From: an uncultured Prevotellaceae bacterium
GTDB taxonomy: Bacteria; Bacteroidota; Bacteroidia; Bacteroidales; Bacteroidaceae
Length of the DNA: 37,270 nt
Direction of reading: 5' to 3'
NCBI GenBank assembly: GCA_902799455.1
Contig: CADCAX010000005.1
Coordinates: 1 to 37,270 of the forward strand
Shown here: piece after piece, positions 8,701 to 17,509 of the stretch
Numbering within the stretch: position 1 is the first letter of the stretch
Layout of the letters: every line of letters begins with the position of its first letter
Translations under genes and position numbers: made by a program
Notes under the pieces: generated by a model
Databases searched by the model: none
What the model was told of the DNA's origin: nothing
The model's input: only the letters and a program-made list of their open reading frames with translations

Positions 8701-11353
8701 CGGATGCCGTTGAGGCATAGTTGTTATACCCGACAATACCACCTACGTCTGTTCCAGCAGTAATAGTGGCATAACTGAAACAATTGATGACTCGAGCACT
8801 ACCATCAAGCAAGCCCACCAAACCGCCTGTCTTTTCTTTTCCTCCTACTGAGCCTCCGAGAATGCCCACATTGTATATGCGGCTTCCGCCATTGGCTGTC
8901 GCTGCGATTGCGCCAGCATTACCTGTAGCTTGACTGATAGCCACATCCTCTAAATTCAGATTGCAAACAGTACCATTTGTCAAGGTTGTAAAGAGCGGTG
9001 CGTCAAGCCCCTTGATAGTATGGTTGTTACAATCAAGAATACCGCTGAAGGAAGAAACTTCTGGACGGTCAGTAGATGCATCTGCAATATCTTCAGTTAA
9101 TCGATATGCACCATTACTATTTGAAATATCTGATAGAGTGGTGATCTCTGTGAAGGAAATAGTACCATTGCCCATTATGGTAAATGCCATTGTCTTTTTA
9201 ATTGTCCACTTTTTGGGGTTGGTTTCTGCGTCCTGGCCATTTACTTTGTCGTTTTCTCCGCCTCTTAGTTGTAACTGAACCACACCTGAGGCAGAGGATA
9301 CTGGCAAAGACGTAACCGTGAACTTCTGCTTCTTGTTGTTCACATTTGTAACACCAAAGCCCCCATCACGCTCAGTCCATCCTTCATGGTTGACATAATC
9401 GTCAAGTCCTATGATAGTCCAGATGTAGTTTATTTTGTCGGTATTATAAGTTCCACTTATCACCAAGCCTCTCTGGGCATTGCCTTCTTTTGGCGACTCA
9501 GTTATATACTTTCCATACCATCCATCTGAAGAAGTAAATTCATATTCTCCTGTCGCACTTGCTGTCGTTGGACCACTAAAGGTAAAATCTGCCCTTACGC
9601 GATATTCTGCTTCGTACTTATAAATACACCACTGAGAATTGCCATTGGCATTATATAGACTGATGACTTTTGTCTCTTTGGACTTATAATCGTTATTATT
9701 AAGTGCAACCATTGCCCCTGATGCAACACCATCGCTCTTAAATACGGCAAACTGCTTAGAATAAGGGATTATCTGATAGCACGTTCCATAGTCTGTATTT
9801 GATGTCTTATAAAGACGGAACCTATACTTGTTGGCTTCAGCGCCAGTTGGTAGCGTGGTTGCTCCTACTTTAACCGCACCATAATCGCTGGAAGCATGCG
9901 GCGTATCATCAAAATAGATGTAGGCACTCGTATTTACATTTTGAAAATTATAGAATCCTTCATCATCCACAGTTACCTTCCAACTGATCTTCGAATTACC
10001 CCCGGAAGCAGGATCGGTTAATACTGAACTGCTGAAAGTTCCGCCTTTACCATCGGGCTTGATTATTCCTCCTTCACTTATACCGTCATCATACGGATAG
10101 CGAAAATCGTCGCCCGCTTTGATGCTATAAAGAATATAGTTCTTCGATGCATTTGGTGTGATTGGTTGGGGCTGAATGGTCAATTCTACGTCTTTGTCTA
10201 CAGCAGAATGGGCACTTAAAGCTATGGGATCTAAGGATGTCAACGTGTAAGTAGCCTTCACCTTTTGATTGGATGTAGTCTTGTTGTATATGACGCCATC
10301 GGAGGTTATATCCCAATTTGTCCCTTTATTGGAACCACCAGACTTGTATGTCAACATCTGATAGCAGCGGCTATCTTTCTTGTCCACAACCTTTTTGTTA
10401 GTTTCCTCATTGTCGTTCTTGTCCACTACCACCGTGATATTGCGTATATAGTAAGTGCGCAAATAGGTCACCAGTTGGGGCGACTGTACTGTAAAAGATA
10501 CGTCTTTCGGTCCATCCCATTTGGACTCGGGAGTGATGGTAAGGGTGCAGGCATTATAGTAGTTGGAAGGGCTTTCCTTTAATTGTGGCCCATTGTCGGC
10601 ACACAGGTATTTGCTGCTACCGTCTGGTTTGAGGCGGTTCTTGCCATCAACAGTCTCTATCACCCAATGAGTAACTTTCTCGGGAGAGAGATAGAGTGTC
10701 TGGCCGTTGGCAACATTTAGATAATACATCTCCTGCTGCAAATAGCCGTCGGATGACATTACCCAAATAGAGGAACCATTGTCACTATGTGCATCTTCGT
10801 GACGGAAAGTAGCGTCATTAGCCACCGCACCCTTGGCTTGTTTCAAGTAACCCTTATCCTTATTATGGATAGCATAATAGGTATTAACACCTCGATTACC
10901 TTTAGACTCGCTTACAAATTCAGCCTTCTTTACCCACGCACCGAATCCTGAGGGAACGATAAAGGTGTAGTTGCGCTTGGCGGATAAGTCCTTAATATCT
11001 TCTTTTTCAGATCCGTTATAGTAAAGCGTGAGGTTATTGGCGATTTCCGGGGTACGGGTATTGGAATTGCCTGAAGGGGGATAGGTGGAGACAACGGTAA
11101 TAGCGCTCTTCTTGATGGTATAGCCACCATTTGGAGTGACTGTAATGGTTACTTCCACACCGTCGGTCAAGTCTTTCTGGTTCGTCACCTCGATGGTTCC
11201 GCCAGTGAACTTACCATCATTAGCAATCTGCACATCTATCTTAGCCTCTGCACCTATACTGACCATCATCAGCATTAGCACAGCCATCATCATGCGCTGT
11301 AGATTCATCCTATTTATCTTCAACTGTTGCATCTTCTTATTATTCCTCTTCAT
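5789..11353 (-). CDS. 1854-aa secreted multidomain protein, paralog of the upstream 1591-aa protein
   Basis: The ATG at 11353 overlaps the end of the preceding gene by 14 bp. An internal ATG at 11308 gives a cleaner signal peptide (MNLQRMMMAVLMLMMVSIGAEA) and may be the real start. Approximate domains: residues 40-140, a beta-rich module with V-T-I-T-V-T-P-x-x-G-Y-T-I, shared with the 1591- and 445-aa proteins; 150-290 and 480-580, segments with a loose ricin-type trefoil look; 770-930, GLUG-like repeats (GGLVGLL, GGIVGYN); 1085-1210, a DKVQLPY block and a block with YISDPNYDAVY; about 1296-1308, an acidic loop MSVDVDNDHEPDY; about 1530, CGGPKFGNM; 1790-1845, terminal G-N-V-F-G-G-G coils, ending in a Pro/Glu tail. 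No T9SS-type tail is visible. It is probably extracellular, with an unknown role, perhaps structural or adhesive. Confidence 0.85.
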   Translation of the reverse strand: MKRNNKKMQQLKINRMNLQRMMMAVLMLMMVSIGAEAKIDVQIANDGKFTGGTIEVTNQKDLTDGVEVTITVTPNGGYTIKKSAITVVSTYPPSGNSNTRTPEIANNLTLYYNGSEKEDIKDLSAKRNYTFIVPSGFGAWVKKAEFVSESKGNRGVNTYYAIHNKDKGYLKQAKGAVANDATFRHEDAHSDNGSSIWVMSSDGYLQQEMYYLNVANGQTLYLSPEKVTHWVIETVDGKNRLKPDGSSKYLCADNGPQLKESPSNYYNACTLTITPESKWDGPKDVSFTVQSPQLVTYLRTYYIRNITVVVDKNDNEETNKKVVDKKDSRCYQMLTYKSGGSNKGTNWDITSDGVIYNKTTSNQKVKATYTLTSLDPIALSAHSAVDKDVELTIQPQPITPNASKNYILYSIKAGDDFRYPYDDGISEGGIIKPDGKGGTFSSSVLTDPASGGNSKISWKVTVDDEGFYNFQNVNTSAYIYFDDTPHASSDYGAVKVGATTLPTGAEANKYRFRLYKTSNTDYGTCYQIIPYSKQFAVFKSDGVASGAMVALNNNDYKSKETKVISLYNANGNSQWCIYKYEAEYRVRADFTFSGPTTASATGEYEFTSSDGWYGKYITESPKEGNAQRGLVISGTYNTDKINYIWTIIGLDDYVNHEGWTERDGGFGVTNVNNKKQKFTVTSLPVSSASGVVQLQLRGGENDKVNGQDAETNPKKWTIKKTMAFTIMGNGTISFTEITTLSDISNSNGAYRLTEDIADASTDRPEVSSFSGILDCNNHTIKGLDAPLFTTLTNGTVCNLNLEDVAISQATGNAGAIAATANGGSRIYNVGILGGSVGGKEKTGGLVGLLDGSARVINCFSYATITAGTDVGGIVGYNNYASTASDIRTMVMNCMFYGDITGGTTVSPVYGGNNINNLQGGLNTFNYYAYSQLKTKSITNDKYNCALAVEEKYLNRFEFYRLLLNSNKKLAAFYATGSADNANQMAKWVLETADRQITNPSPYPVLKAQGRYFSIINPDFTNAPDSTAVGPRKGGKLKRNNSVKKLTVTISEPVNKNNPTAGQTWPSGAAITNGSLTLDCTDMDEDRFNFNYDKVQLPYYNDCGTGNYTGNRVVTGWIITNITSIDDDPYTSANYDYTKTYSDNYFDYPNYNFADRKSSNKDKYSVSGRVFSQGAYFDVPYGVTSITIEPYWAKAAYISDPNYDAVYKSDYSNKQNVTQTGTQVTVGTTMFDGEKFGTTAQLGTAGQKVETSIADALTYIKNSLGGYGPKVYDNAVVLVGNFHQYAVPSQDTNPFTLMSVDVDNDHEPDYSLIYHHTGKKRVCPIRFDFLNIPGTAQAQKPNGASLICNMAIIHPSAWFEITNTSSIYFSQLEYEDLVDNANRTEGPLILQGGVLDQFVSTNNSVVNGKTIYMHLGSNVWLKEFNMGTHSDGSNSTPHPPVSVTGGEYEGFYLTGTYNQDAKVRTDNAECYISGGHFIEAAGTGQEAINGNVRWQIYNAYMDNFYGGGTNGATGKNIKGNVTVDIFNSHVTTFCGGPKFGNMESDKKVTTNAEGCVFGRFFGAGYGGTAYSRKKYYDKDDDPVNWTTQQSNYTTDRGKYFDGKTNGLGQSNKYGFKGIGVATDFDYEYFVWSSGKTGGRFFVKFASFSLATCKEVESNLKNCIINENFYGGGKLGKVEGTVTSVLDGCTVKGNVFGAGFSATIDPVPVRDGGFSTPPKFNKSSGMFEPATPSGTTPFIWKHVDSYPSNGGAGFDGTQVITTENLNKSNLGSVDGNVNLTIKGKSKIGTVGDTSGTKGNVFGGGEASYVTGASHKVTVKLQGETEVLGNVFGGGDEGIVEGSTEVNIMMPEPTPEP
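11013..11274 (-). repeat. 5' direct repeat shared by the tandem paralogs (copy in the 1854-aa gene)
   Basis: This segment matches 15817-16078 at a constant offset of 4804 bp. By eye there are about 18 mismatches in about 262 bases, with unbroken identical runs of about 60 and 48 bases. It encodes the last part of the signal peptide and most of the first beta-rich module. The rest of the two genes is far more diverged. Confidence 0.8.
11340..11353 (-). other. 14-bp gene overlap, likely translational coupling
   Basis: The last codons of the 1591-aa gene (Met-Tyr-Glu-Glu-Glu-stop) overlap the first codons of the 1854-aa gene in another frame (ATGAAGAGGAATAA). If the annotated start is used, ribosomes ending the first gene sit directly on the start of the second. 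If the downstream ATG at 11308 is used, there is no overlap. Confidence 0.6.
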
Positions 11354-14300
11354 ACATGATGTTCACCTTTGCAGTGCCGCCTACTTCGGCCTTGTTTCCA
11401 CCACCGAAGACATCACCATAGACAACGGCATTACCTTTAAGAGTGACTGTGGTATCACTAAGTGACTTACTCTCATTACCACCACCATAGACATTGCCAC
11501 CCGCAGGAATGGCTTCCGACGTAGCGGTGGCAGCCGTGGCAGGAGTCATACCAACGGAAGTACCACCCACATAACCGCCATCAATAGTAATCGATATTGC
11601 TCCTGTCACATTGCCGAGATCTGTCATAATGAGATCCTTACTCGTATATAGTTTCTTACCGTTTTCGTCTTTTGTATTCTGTGTGGTTGCATCACCTTGT
11701 TCCCAAGTATAGGTTTCTGGGGCGACAGTACCAAAATCACCAAAGACACCCGTTTCCTTAGTATAAATTGCATAAGTTGGCTGAGTGGTTGTATATACTT
11801 CCACATTATTTGATGTTGCCTTATATCCTCCTCCATACGCACTTCTTTCAAGGGTACAACCTGTTAGCGTAGTGGTCACAGTACCGTTAACCTTTCCCTG
11901 ACATCCTGCTCCATAAAAGTCACCAGAGGTCTCTTTAACAGTAGGCGAGTTGGTGCCTGGTAATTTCTTAATGATACAATTATTGAGGATATTGATTACA
12001 CTACCTGTTGTAGCCAATGAGAACTGGGCATAGCCCGTGTAAAAACGAGCAACAGCCTGCTTGCCATTAGAATTGAACAGGTAATCAAAGCTATAACAAG
12101 TACCAAAGCCAAATCCTGTTGTATAGTCCATATGATTAGTGTAATTTGTAAAGCCTAGGGGATATTCTACTGTTGCAGCAGATATAACCACATCATGCTT
12201 TTGAGCTTCACGGTTATAGGTAATGGACGTGCCACCGAAACCTGCGCCATAATATTCCCCAAAGGTTGTGCCTGTTGCCTCTGTTCTCACTTTTTTTCCA
12301 TCATACATATCACCAAATTCTGGACCGCCACAATAAAAGTCCACCATACTATTGTTGATTGTTATATTAATATCGCCCTTTATACGTGCAGCAGCAGAGG
12401 TACCACCACCAAAGAAGCGGCCTATATTAGCGTGGTCAATCTTAGCAGTCAAACCTGCAGAAACAGGATTTTCCATGTATGCGCCGAGGAACTTCTTAAT
12501 CTTACCACCAGCGCACCAAAAATATATCATATTCCCCGTCAAGGTTCCTTGGGTATTATTGTTAGCTCCTTTAGCAGTGTTTCCTGTCATAAAGCATTCA
12601 TCTACTTGACCACCCATAACAAGAATTGGAACTGCAGTACTGGCACGACCATTGTCAGTATGGCTACCAGGGTACAAAGACTTCACATAAGCATTTCCAC
12701 CAATTTGTATGTAACTTAATTTTGTGCAATTACCATCTCTGGCACGGGTAATTTGGTCAAAACAGCCACTGTTTGCTATCCATCGATTATTACCACTGCC
12801 ATTATCGGAATTAGAGAAATTGTCTGAGTTAATTTCGCATTGTACCATATTGCTCACACAAGTTTCTGTCAGTTCAAACCAACCACGGGTATGCCAAAGT
12901 CCAATACCTGGATAATAAGTACTGCCTGTGACGCGGGATGCCATACCAATTTCGATGTTTGGCAAGAAATCAAAACGCAAAGGTGGTACTTCTAGTCGAC
13001 CATAACTATTGGCAGAATACCAACCATAATCAGGTTCCTGATTACGATCCTCATCAACGCTCATAATGGTGACAGCTTTATCTGTGGCAAGATATACCTG
13101 ATTGGCATTTCCAACCACATAATGGAAATTACCAACCAAGACAATGGCCTGATCATGGGGATTTGTTGATTTAGAGAGTTTTCCAACCACCGTCGAAAGA
13201 GAGGTGTCAACCGTCTTATCATGATAGGTCGCAGATACAGCACCACCTAAATTGGTTGGAGTAGTAGAAGTAGCATCATAGGCCCTTTCATACTGTGGGT
13301 CACTCAGATAGAATGCATTAGCAAAGTTTGCTTCGATGGTGATGGAACTAACACCATAAGGCACAATGTAGTTACCACCTTGGGCGAATATGTAAGGATT
13401 GTTTGTTGCATTATAGACGTCTTTATTGGGGTTATTTCGGTCAGCGAAATTGTATGGTTCATTCTGTGGTATGGAGAAACTTTCCTGAGTACCAACCTTT
13501 GTAATCTTCCAACCCGTGCATATCTTACTATAGTCAGGTGTCCAAACTTCATTATTTGAGTTTCTAAACTCATTGGCAAAGGGCAATACCACTTTGCCAT
13601 AAGTGTAATCATGCTTAGCGACATCCATATCTGTGATTGGCAAATTAACAGTTGTCTCTATGGCCGAGCTACCCGATGCCATTCCCTCTGTACCAATTTT
13701 CACAGTTACACTTAGATAACCACTAGTACCCATATTTGTCAACAACTTGCCTGCATTGGCCTCGGTTGTATTTGGCAAACTTGCTGCAATATCAACAGTT
13801 GTCCTCTTTGTATTGGTTGCCCATTCCTCTATCACAGGATAAGCAGGAGCGTTCTCACCTTTCTTCAATACCCAATGCCCTACCTCAGCTACATGTGAAG
13901 CACTATAATCACCAAATATGAAGTAGGCCGCCAACTCACGGTGAGTGTTAAGAATATGACGGTAGAAAGGCCAACGGGTCAAATAGTCATCATTAACGAT
14001 AGCCAACTGATCGTTATAAACGGAATATGTCAGATTGGCTTTGCTTCGCCAGTAATTATACTCACTGAAATTTTGATTGTTTGAAATGTGGTTTCCAGCA
14101 TAGACAGGAGATGTTCCGCCAGACATATTTCCGTACATCATGCACATTGCTATACGGACATCACCTACCGTTCCTTGATTGTTGCCCACGATACCAGCCA
14201 TGCTAGATCCACCACTGACGGTAGCATAATTGTAGCAGTTTACAACTCTGACCTTAGAACCGCTCTTGATAAGGCCCACCAAACCTCCGACATTGCTAGA

Positions 14301-16115
14301 ACCGCTGACAGAACCTGAAATGACGCCGCAATTATATATCTTTGTGTCACCATCGGCTTCATTGCAGATGGCACCCACATTGGTGCCTGAGGAAATATTG
14401 ACACTGCTCACAATCACGTTCTTAATGGTTGCGCCATTAGCATAGGCTACTAACGGATGCCCTTGTAAAGAAATTGGATTATACTGACCATCAATGGTTC
14501 CAACAAATGGATTTGATTCTGAACCAAGAGTTGCTTTCACTTTGAAATCATCAGCAAGGAGAAAGCTGCCAATCATATTCATTTCATCCGTAGAATGAAC
14601 AGTTACCTGCTGAGTATAATAAGCTGGATAAGAATCAACATATCCTTGTTTTCTTGCAATAACTTTGAAAACTGAATTATTCCCTATGTCAAATGGAGAA
14701 GTGCAAGATGTTTCAGGAGTCGCATCCGGATCATTTGTCCAAAAAAAAGAAACATCAGGGGTTGAACAAGTCAAAGTTGCAGTAGTACCACTAACCGATA
14801 TTACAGGTCTTTCGCATCTGGGAAGGTTATAGGTCCTTGCGATAGTTGGAAAAGCGTCATCCGCTGCCTTTGCAATAGCCTTAATGACGGACATGTCTGC
14901 CGTTTGCGAAACTGTGACCGAAGTAGTTCCAAAAGTAGTTGTCGAGATGGTAGGCTCTGTTCCATCGGTGGTGTAGTAAATGGTGGCTCCCGTGGCGGCA
15001 GCAATGGTAAAGGTACCATTAAAATTGTTGGTGATAGTAGGTCGGCTAATAGAAAGGGCTGGTTCGAGATAGAAACAGGCGTTGCCATCGTCAGGATGTG
15101 TGTACAAACCTATAATACCTCCACAGTTCTTAAAGCCAGTAGGACCGTTTTTCTTGGCATCTGTTCCGTAAAGATAATTATAGTTATTGGTGTTAACAGT
15201 CAGGTATATATTATCACCATCTCTGCCATAAGTTGAGTGAGGCAAAATGTCATAATGATCAGGGTAAGTAGCGTTAGTATTGTCATAGGTGATTTCAAAC
15301 AACGCCCAATCGCCCAGTGTAGCAAGAGCGTCAGCATTGGCTACTGTTTCCAAGTGTACACGTGCTCGGGTATTACCAGCACCTGTGAGTACTCCGTTAG
15401 ACACCATATATCTGCCTGTTAAGGCTTGCTTTATGTAATAACAACCAGAGCTTGGGTCCTTCTCGACATTCCACACTGCCTTTTTTACATCATCGTAACT
15501 ATTTGTTTTACACATATAAGTTGTAAGGAATGGCTGACCATTGTCATCAGCCTGAACTTTATTAGTTGCCACATAGAAGGCCCATCCTACCGTAGGACAC
15601 AGGTAAAAGTTGTTGCTTGTATTATTACTGTCATAAACCCTCTTGCTGGCAATGTAATACGTTCCCGAATAGTCTGTTGTTCTCGTTGGTTCATTTCCAT
15701 CCTTCTTTCCTGAAGACTGGAATGTTGCCTCTTTCACCCAGGCGCCGAAGCCGGTGGGGACCTTGAAAGTGTAGTCGCGCTTGGCGGTGGTGTCGTCGAC
15801 GTCTTTCTCGGCTGAACCATTATAGTAGAGGGTGAGATTATTGGCGATTTCCGGGGTACGGGTACTGGAATTGCCTGAAGGGGGATAGGTGGAGACAACG
15901 GTAATAGCGCTCTTCTTGATGGTATAGCCATCTTTGGGAGTGACGGTAATGGTTACTTCCACACCGTCGGTCAAGTCTTTCTGGTTCGTCACCTCAATGG
16001 TTCCGCCATCAAACTTACCATCATTAGCAATCTGTACGTCTATCTTAGCCTCTGCGCCTATGCTGAACATCATCAGCATAGCGAGAGCGAATAACCTCAT
16101 CGTTGTCTTCTTCAT
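11340..16115 (-). CDS. 1591-aa secreted multidomain protein with chitobiase-like and GLUG-like modules
   Basis: The ATG at 16115 starts a clear signal peptide (MKKTTMRLFALAMLMMFSIG, then AEA). Approximate order: residues 24-130, the beta-rich module nearly identical to that of the 1854-aa protein; 145-340, a Trp/Tyr-rich segment with a loose ricin-like look; 345-505, two tandem CHB_HEX_C-type modules, the first with ATIYYTTDGTEPT and the second degenerate (FFWTNDPDATPET); 506-690, GLUG-like repeats (VGGLVGLI, MAGIVGNN); 839-850, a GKVVLPF block; about 1018, MSVDEDRNQEPDY; about 1262, CGGPEFGDM; 1536-1588, terminal G-G-G coils, ending in Met-Tyr-Glu-Glu-Glu. CHB_HEX_C modules often flank binding or catalytic domains, but no catalytic domain is visible here. 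The gene lies 36 bp after the 445-aa gene and overlaps the next. It is probably a surface or secreted structural or binding protein. Confidence 0.87.
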   Translation of the reverse strand: MKKTTMRLFALAMLMMFSIGAEAKIDVQIANDGKFDGGTIEVTNQKDLTDGVEVTITVTPKDGYTIKKSAITVVSTYPPSGNSSTRTPEIANNLTLYYNGSAEKDVDDTTAKRDYTFKVPTGFGAWVKEATFQSSGKKDGNEPTRTTDYSGTYYIASKRVYDSNNTSNNFYLCPTVGWAFYVATNKVQADDNGQPFLTTYMCKTNSYDDVKKAVWNVEKDPSSGCYYIKQALTGRYMVSNGVLTGAGNTRARVHLETVANADALATLGDWALFEITYDNTNATYPDHYDILPHSTYGRDGDNIYLTVNTNNYNYLYGTDAKKNGPTGFKNCGGIIGLYTHPDDGNACFYLEPALSISRPTITNNFNGTFTIAAATGATIYYTTDGTEPTISTTTFGTTSVTVSQTADMSVIKAIAKAADDAFPTIARTYNLPRCERPVISVSGTTATLTCSTPDVSFFWTNDPDATPETSCTSPFDIGNNSVFKVIARKQGYVDSYPAYYTQQVTVHSTDEMNMIGSFLLADDFKVKATLGSESNPFVGTIDGQYNPISLQGHPLVAYANGATIKNVIVSSVNISSGTNVGAICNEADGDTKIYNCGVISGSVSGSSNVGGLVGLIKSGSKVRVVNCYNYATVSGGSSMAGIVGNNQGTVGDVRIAMCMMYGNMSGGTSPVYAGNHISNNQNFSEYNYWRSKANLTYSVYNDQLAIVNDDYLTRWPFYRHILNTHRELAAYFIFGDYSASHVAEVGHWVLKKGENAPAYPVIEEWATNTKRTTVDIAASLPNTTEANAGKLLTNMGTSGYLSVTVKIGTEGMASGSSAIETTVNLPITDMDVAKHDYTYGKVVLPFANEFRNSNNEVWTPDYSKICTGWKITKVGTQESFSIPQNEPYNFADRNNPNKDVYNATNNPYIFAQGGNYIVPYGVSSITIEANFANAFYLSDPQYERAYDATSTTPTNLGGAVSATYHDKTVDTSLSTVVGKLSKSTNPHDQAIVLVGNFHYVVGNANQVYLATDKAVTIMSVDEDRNQEPDYGWYSANSYGRLEVPPLRFDFLPNIEIGMASRVTGSTYYPGIGLWHTRGWFELTETCVSNMVQCEINSDNFSNSDNGSGNNRWIANSGCFDQITRARDGNCTKLSYIQIGGNAYVKSLYPGSHTDNGRASTAVPILVMGGQVDECFMTGNTAKGANNNTQGTLTGNMIYFWCAGGKIKKFLGAYMENPVSAGLTAKIDHANIGRFFGGGTSAAARIKGDINITINNSMVDFYCGGPEFGDMYDGKKVRTEATGTTFGEYYGAGFGGTSITYNREAQKHDVVISAATVEYPLGFTNYTNHMDYTTGFGFGTCYSFDYLFNSNGKQAVARFYTGYAQFSLATTGSVINILNNCIIKKLPGTNSPTVKETSGDFYGAGCQGKVNGTVTTTLTGCTLERSAYGGGYKATSNNVEVYTTTQPTYAIYTKETGVFGDFGTVAPETYTWEQGDATTQNTKDENGKKLYTSKDLIMTDLGNVTGAISITIDGGYVGGTSVGMTPATAATATSEAIPAGGNVYGGGNESKSLSDTTVTLKGNAVVYGDVFGGGNKAEVGGTAKVNIMYEEE
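15817..16078 (-). repeat. 5' direct repeat shared by the tandem paralogs (copy in the 1591-aa gene)
   Basis: This is the partner of 11013-11274, about 93% identical by hand count. Such a short conserved patch at the start of two otherwise diverged paralogs suggests gene conversion, or a recent swap of the signal-peptide module. Confidence 0.8.
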
Positions 16116-16151
16116 GTCTTCTATAGAAAACCTATACTACGATAATAACAA

Positions 16152-17489
16152 TTATTTAATGATCATCTTGTTTCCATCCTTGATATAGATGCCCTTACGG
16201 GTGGGTTTGGTGTCGAGGCGACGGCCATCGAGGGTGTACCAACCCTGGGGGGCGGTAGTGGCTACACTACCATCTGCACGCAAACTCACGATGGCGGTCT
16301 TTTCACCTTGAGGGGCGATGGGATAATAGGAACGGGCCTTTTCCAACGGTTTCTCCTCTGGCTTGGCCAGATAGATGCCATTCTGAGGGATGGTACCGGC
16401 CTGCGTGTAGTAGAACACGTCATGGTAGAGCAGCCAGACATCGCCGAGTTTCACATCTTTGCCTTTCTCGTCCGTCACCACCTTCAACAGGTTATGGGCA
16501 TCAGGCTTGTTTTCACTTTCCGTGCGAACCGTATAGAAATCGGTAATCTCCTGATGCTCGGTAAAAAGCAAGACGACCTCTCCGGCAGGAATCTCCGTGA
16601 CTGGCGTAAGTACTAAGCCCTTCTCATTGATACCCGTGATGGTATAGGCCTTCAGCACAGAAGGCACCTGCACAGCCTCCTTGGAGAAGAAGGCATCGTA
16701 CTCATTGTCCTTGCTGAACGAGAAACCTTCGATCTGAGTGGCATTTGCGCTGACGACCTTATAATACTCCCACCCTTCCGTGATCAGATACTCATTATAG
16801 AGATTGCCCTGCACGTCGATCTGCAGACCTTCGTTTGAAGGAATAGCCCCCTCGCCCAATGCCACCACCTGCTTGGTATTGTCGATAGTGATACTCGTCA
16901 GGTTGGTGCAACCGGCAAAGATGCCAGCACCCAAACTGGTCACGTCCTTTGAGATGATGACACTGGTGACATCCGAATCGTTCCAGGGAGTAGCATCCGA
17001 GTCAAAGGCCTTCGTACCGCCAGTGCCCGAAATCGTCAGAGTACCCTCTTTCAAGGTCCATTCAACCTGCGAATCAGCATCGCTGATGTCGTTGGCATTC
17101 TCGGCCTGATGGAATGTGGCTTCCATCACCCACGCACCAAAGCCTGACGGGACTGTAAAGCTATAGTCTCGCTCCGCGCCGAGGTCCTTAGGATCATCGC
17201 CATCGAGCTGCAGAGCCTCTGCAATACTTGGATTTTCATCACGTGTCTGAGAAGTGGACCTTGTCAGCACGACGACGATATCCTCCTTGGCGATGGTATA
17301 GCCTTTGTCAGGCGTCACGGTGATCGTCACCACGACACTGCCGTCGTCCGCGGGCTTACTCTGGTCCTTCTCAACAATAGTTCCGCCTGTATAGGAATCG
17401 TTAAAGTCGACCCTCACCTGCCCTACTGCTCCCGAGGATATCAGGACCAGCAAAGCCACTGTCAGGATTCTTTTCATTACCTTTTTCAT
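16152..17489 (-). CDS. 445-aa secreted BspA/LRR_5-like protein with short T9SS-like tail
   Basis: The ATG at 17489 leads into a signal peptide (MKKVMKRILTVALLVLISSG, then AVGQ). Residues 24-130 are a diverged copy of the beta-rich module that starts the 1591- and 1854-aa proteins, with VTITVTPDKGYTI and VPSGFGAWVMEA. Residues 140-240 look like a short BspA/LRR_5 stretch (KDVTSLGAGIFAGCTNLTSI). Residues 260-400 are a block common in Prevotella secreted proteins (IPAGEVVLLF, IPQNGIYLAK). The end, with WYTLDGRRLDTKPTRKGIYI followed by K-D-G-N-K-M-I-I-K, resembles short sorting tails of Prevotella T9SS cargo. BspA-like proteins in oral Bacteroidales bind host proteins and partner bacteria, but with so few LRRs the role here is uncertain. 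It sits 20 bp after the 3951-aa gene and 36 bp before the 1591-aa gene. Confidence 0.85.
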   Translation of the reverse strand: MKKVMKRILTVALLVLISSGAVGQVRVDFNDSYTGGTIVEKDQSKPADDGSVVVTITVTPDKGYTIAKEDIVVVLTRSTSQTRDENPSIAEALQLDGDDPKDLGAERDYSFTVPSGFGAWVMEATFHQAENANDISDADSQVEWTLKEGTLTISGTGGTKAFDSDATPWNDSDVTSVIISKDVTSLGAGIFAGCTNLTSITIDNTKQVVALGEGAIPSNEGLQIDVQGNLYNEYLITEGWEYYKVVSANATQIEGFSFSKDNEYDAFFSKEAVQVPSVLKAYTITGINEKGLVLTPVTEIPAGEVVLLFTEHQEITDFYTVRTESENKPDAHNLLKVVTDEKGKDVKLGDVWLLYHDVFYYTQAGTIPQNGIYLAKPEEKPLEKARSYYPIAPQGEKTAIVSLRADGSVATTAPQGWYTLDGRRLDTKPTRKGIYIKDGNKMIIK

Positions 17490-17509
17490 AACGCACTATT
17501 ATTTAATTA

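Noticed and set aside
11340..11353. Possible frameshift that splits one huge gene into the 1591- and 1854-aa genes
   Set aside because: The downstream protein starts with its own signal peptide and a full copy of the N-terminal module, and both proteins end alike in G-rich coils. They are tandem paralogs, not a broken gene.
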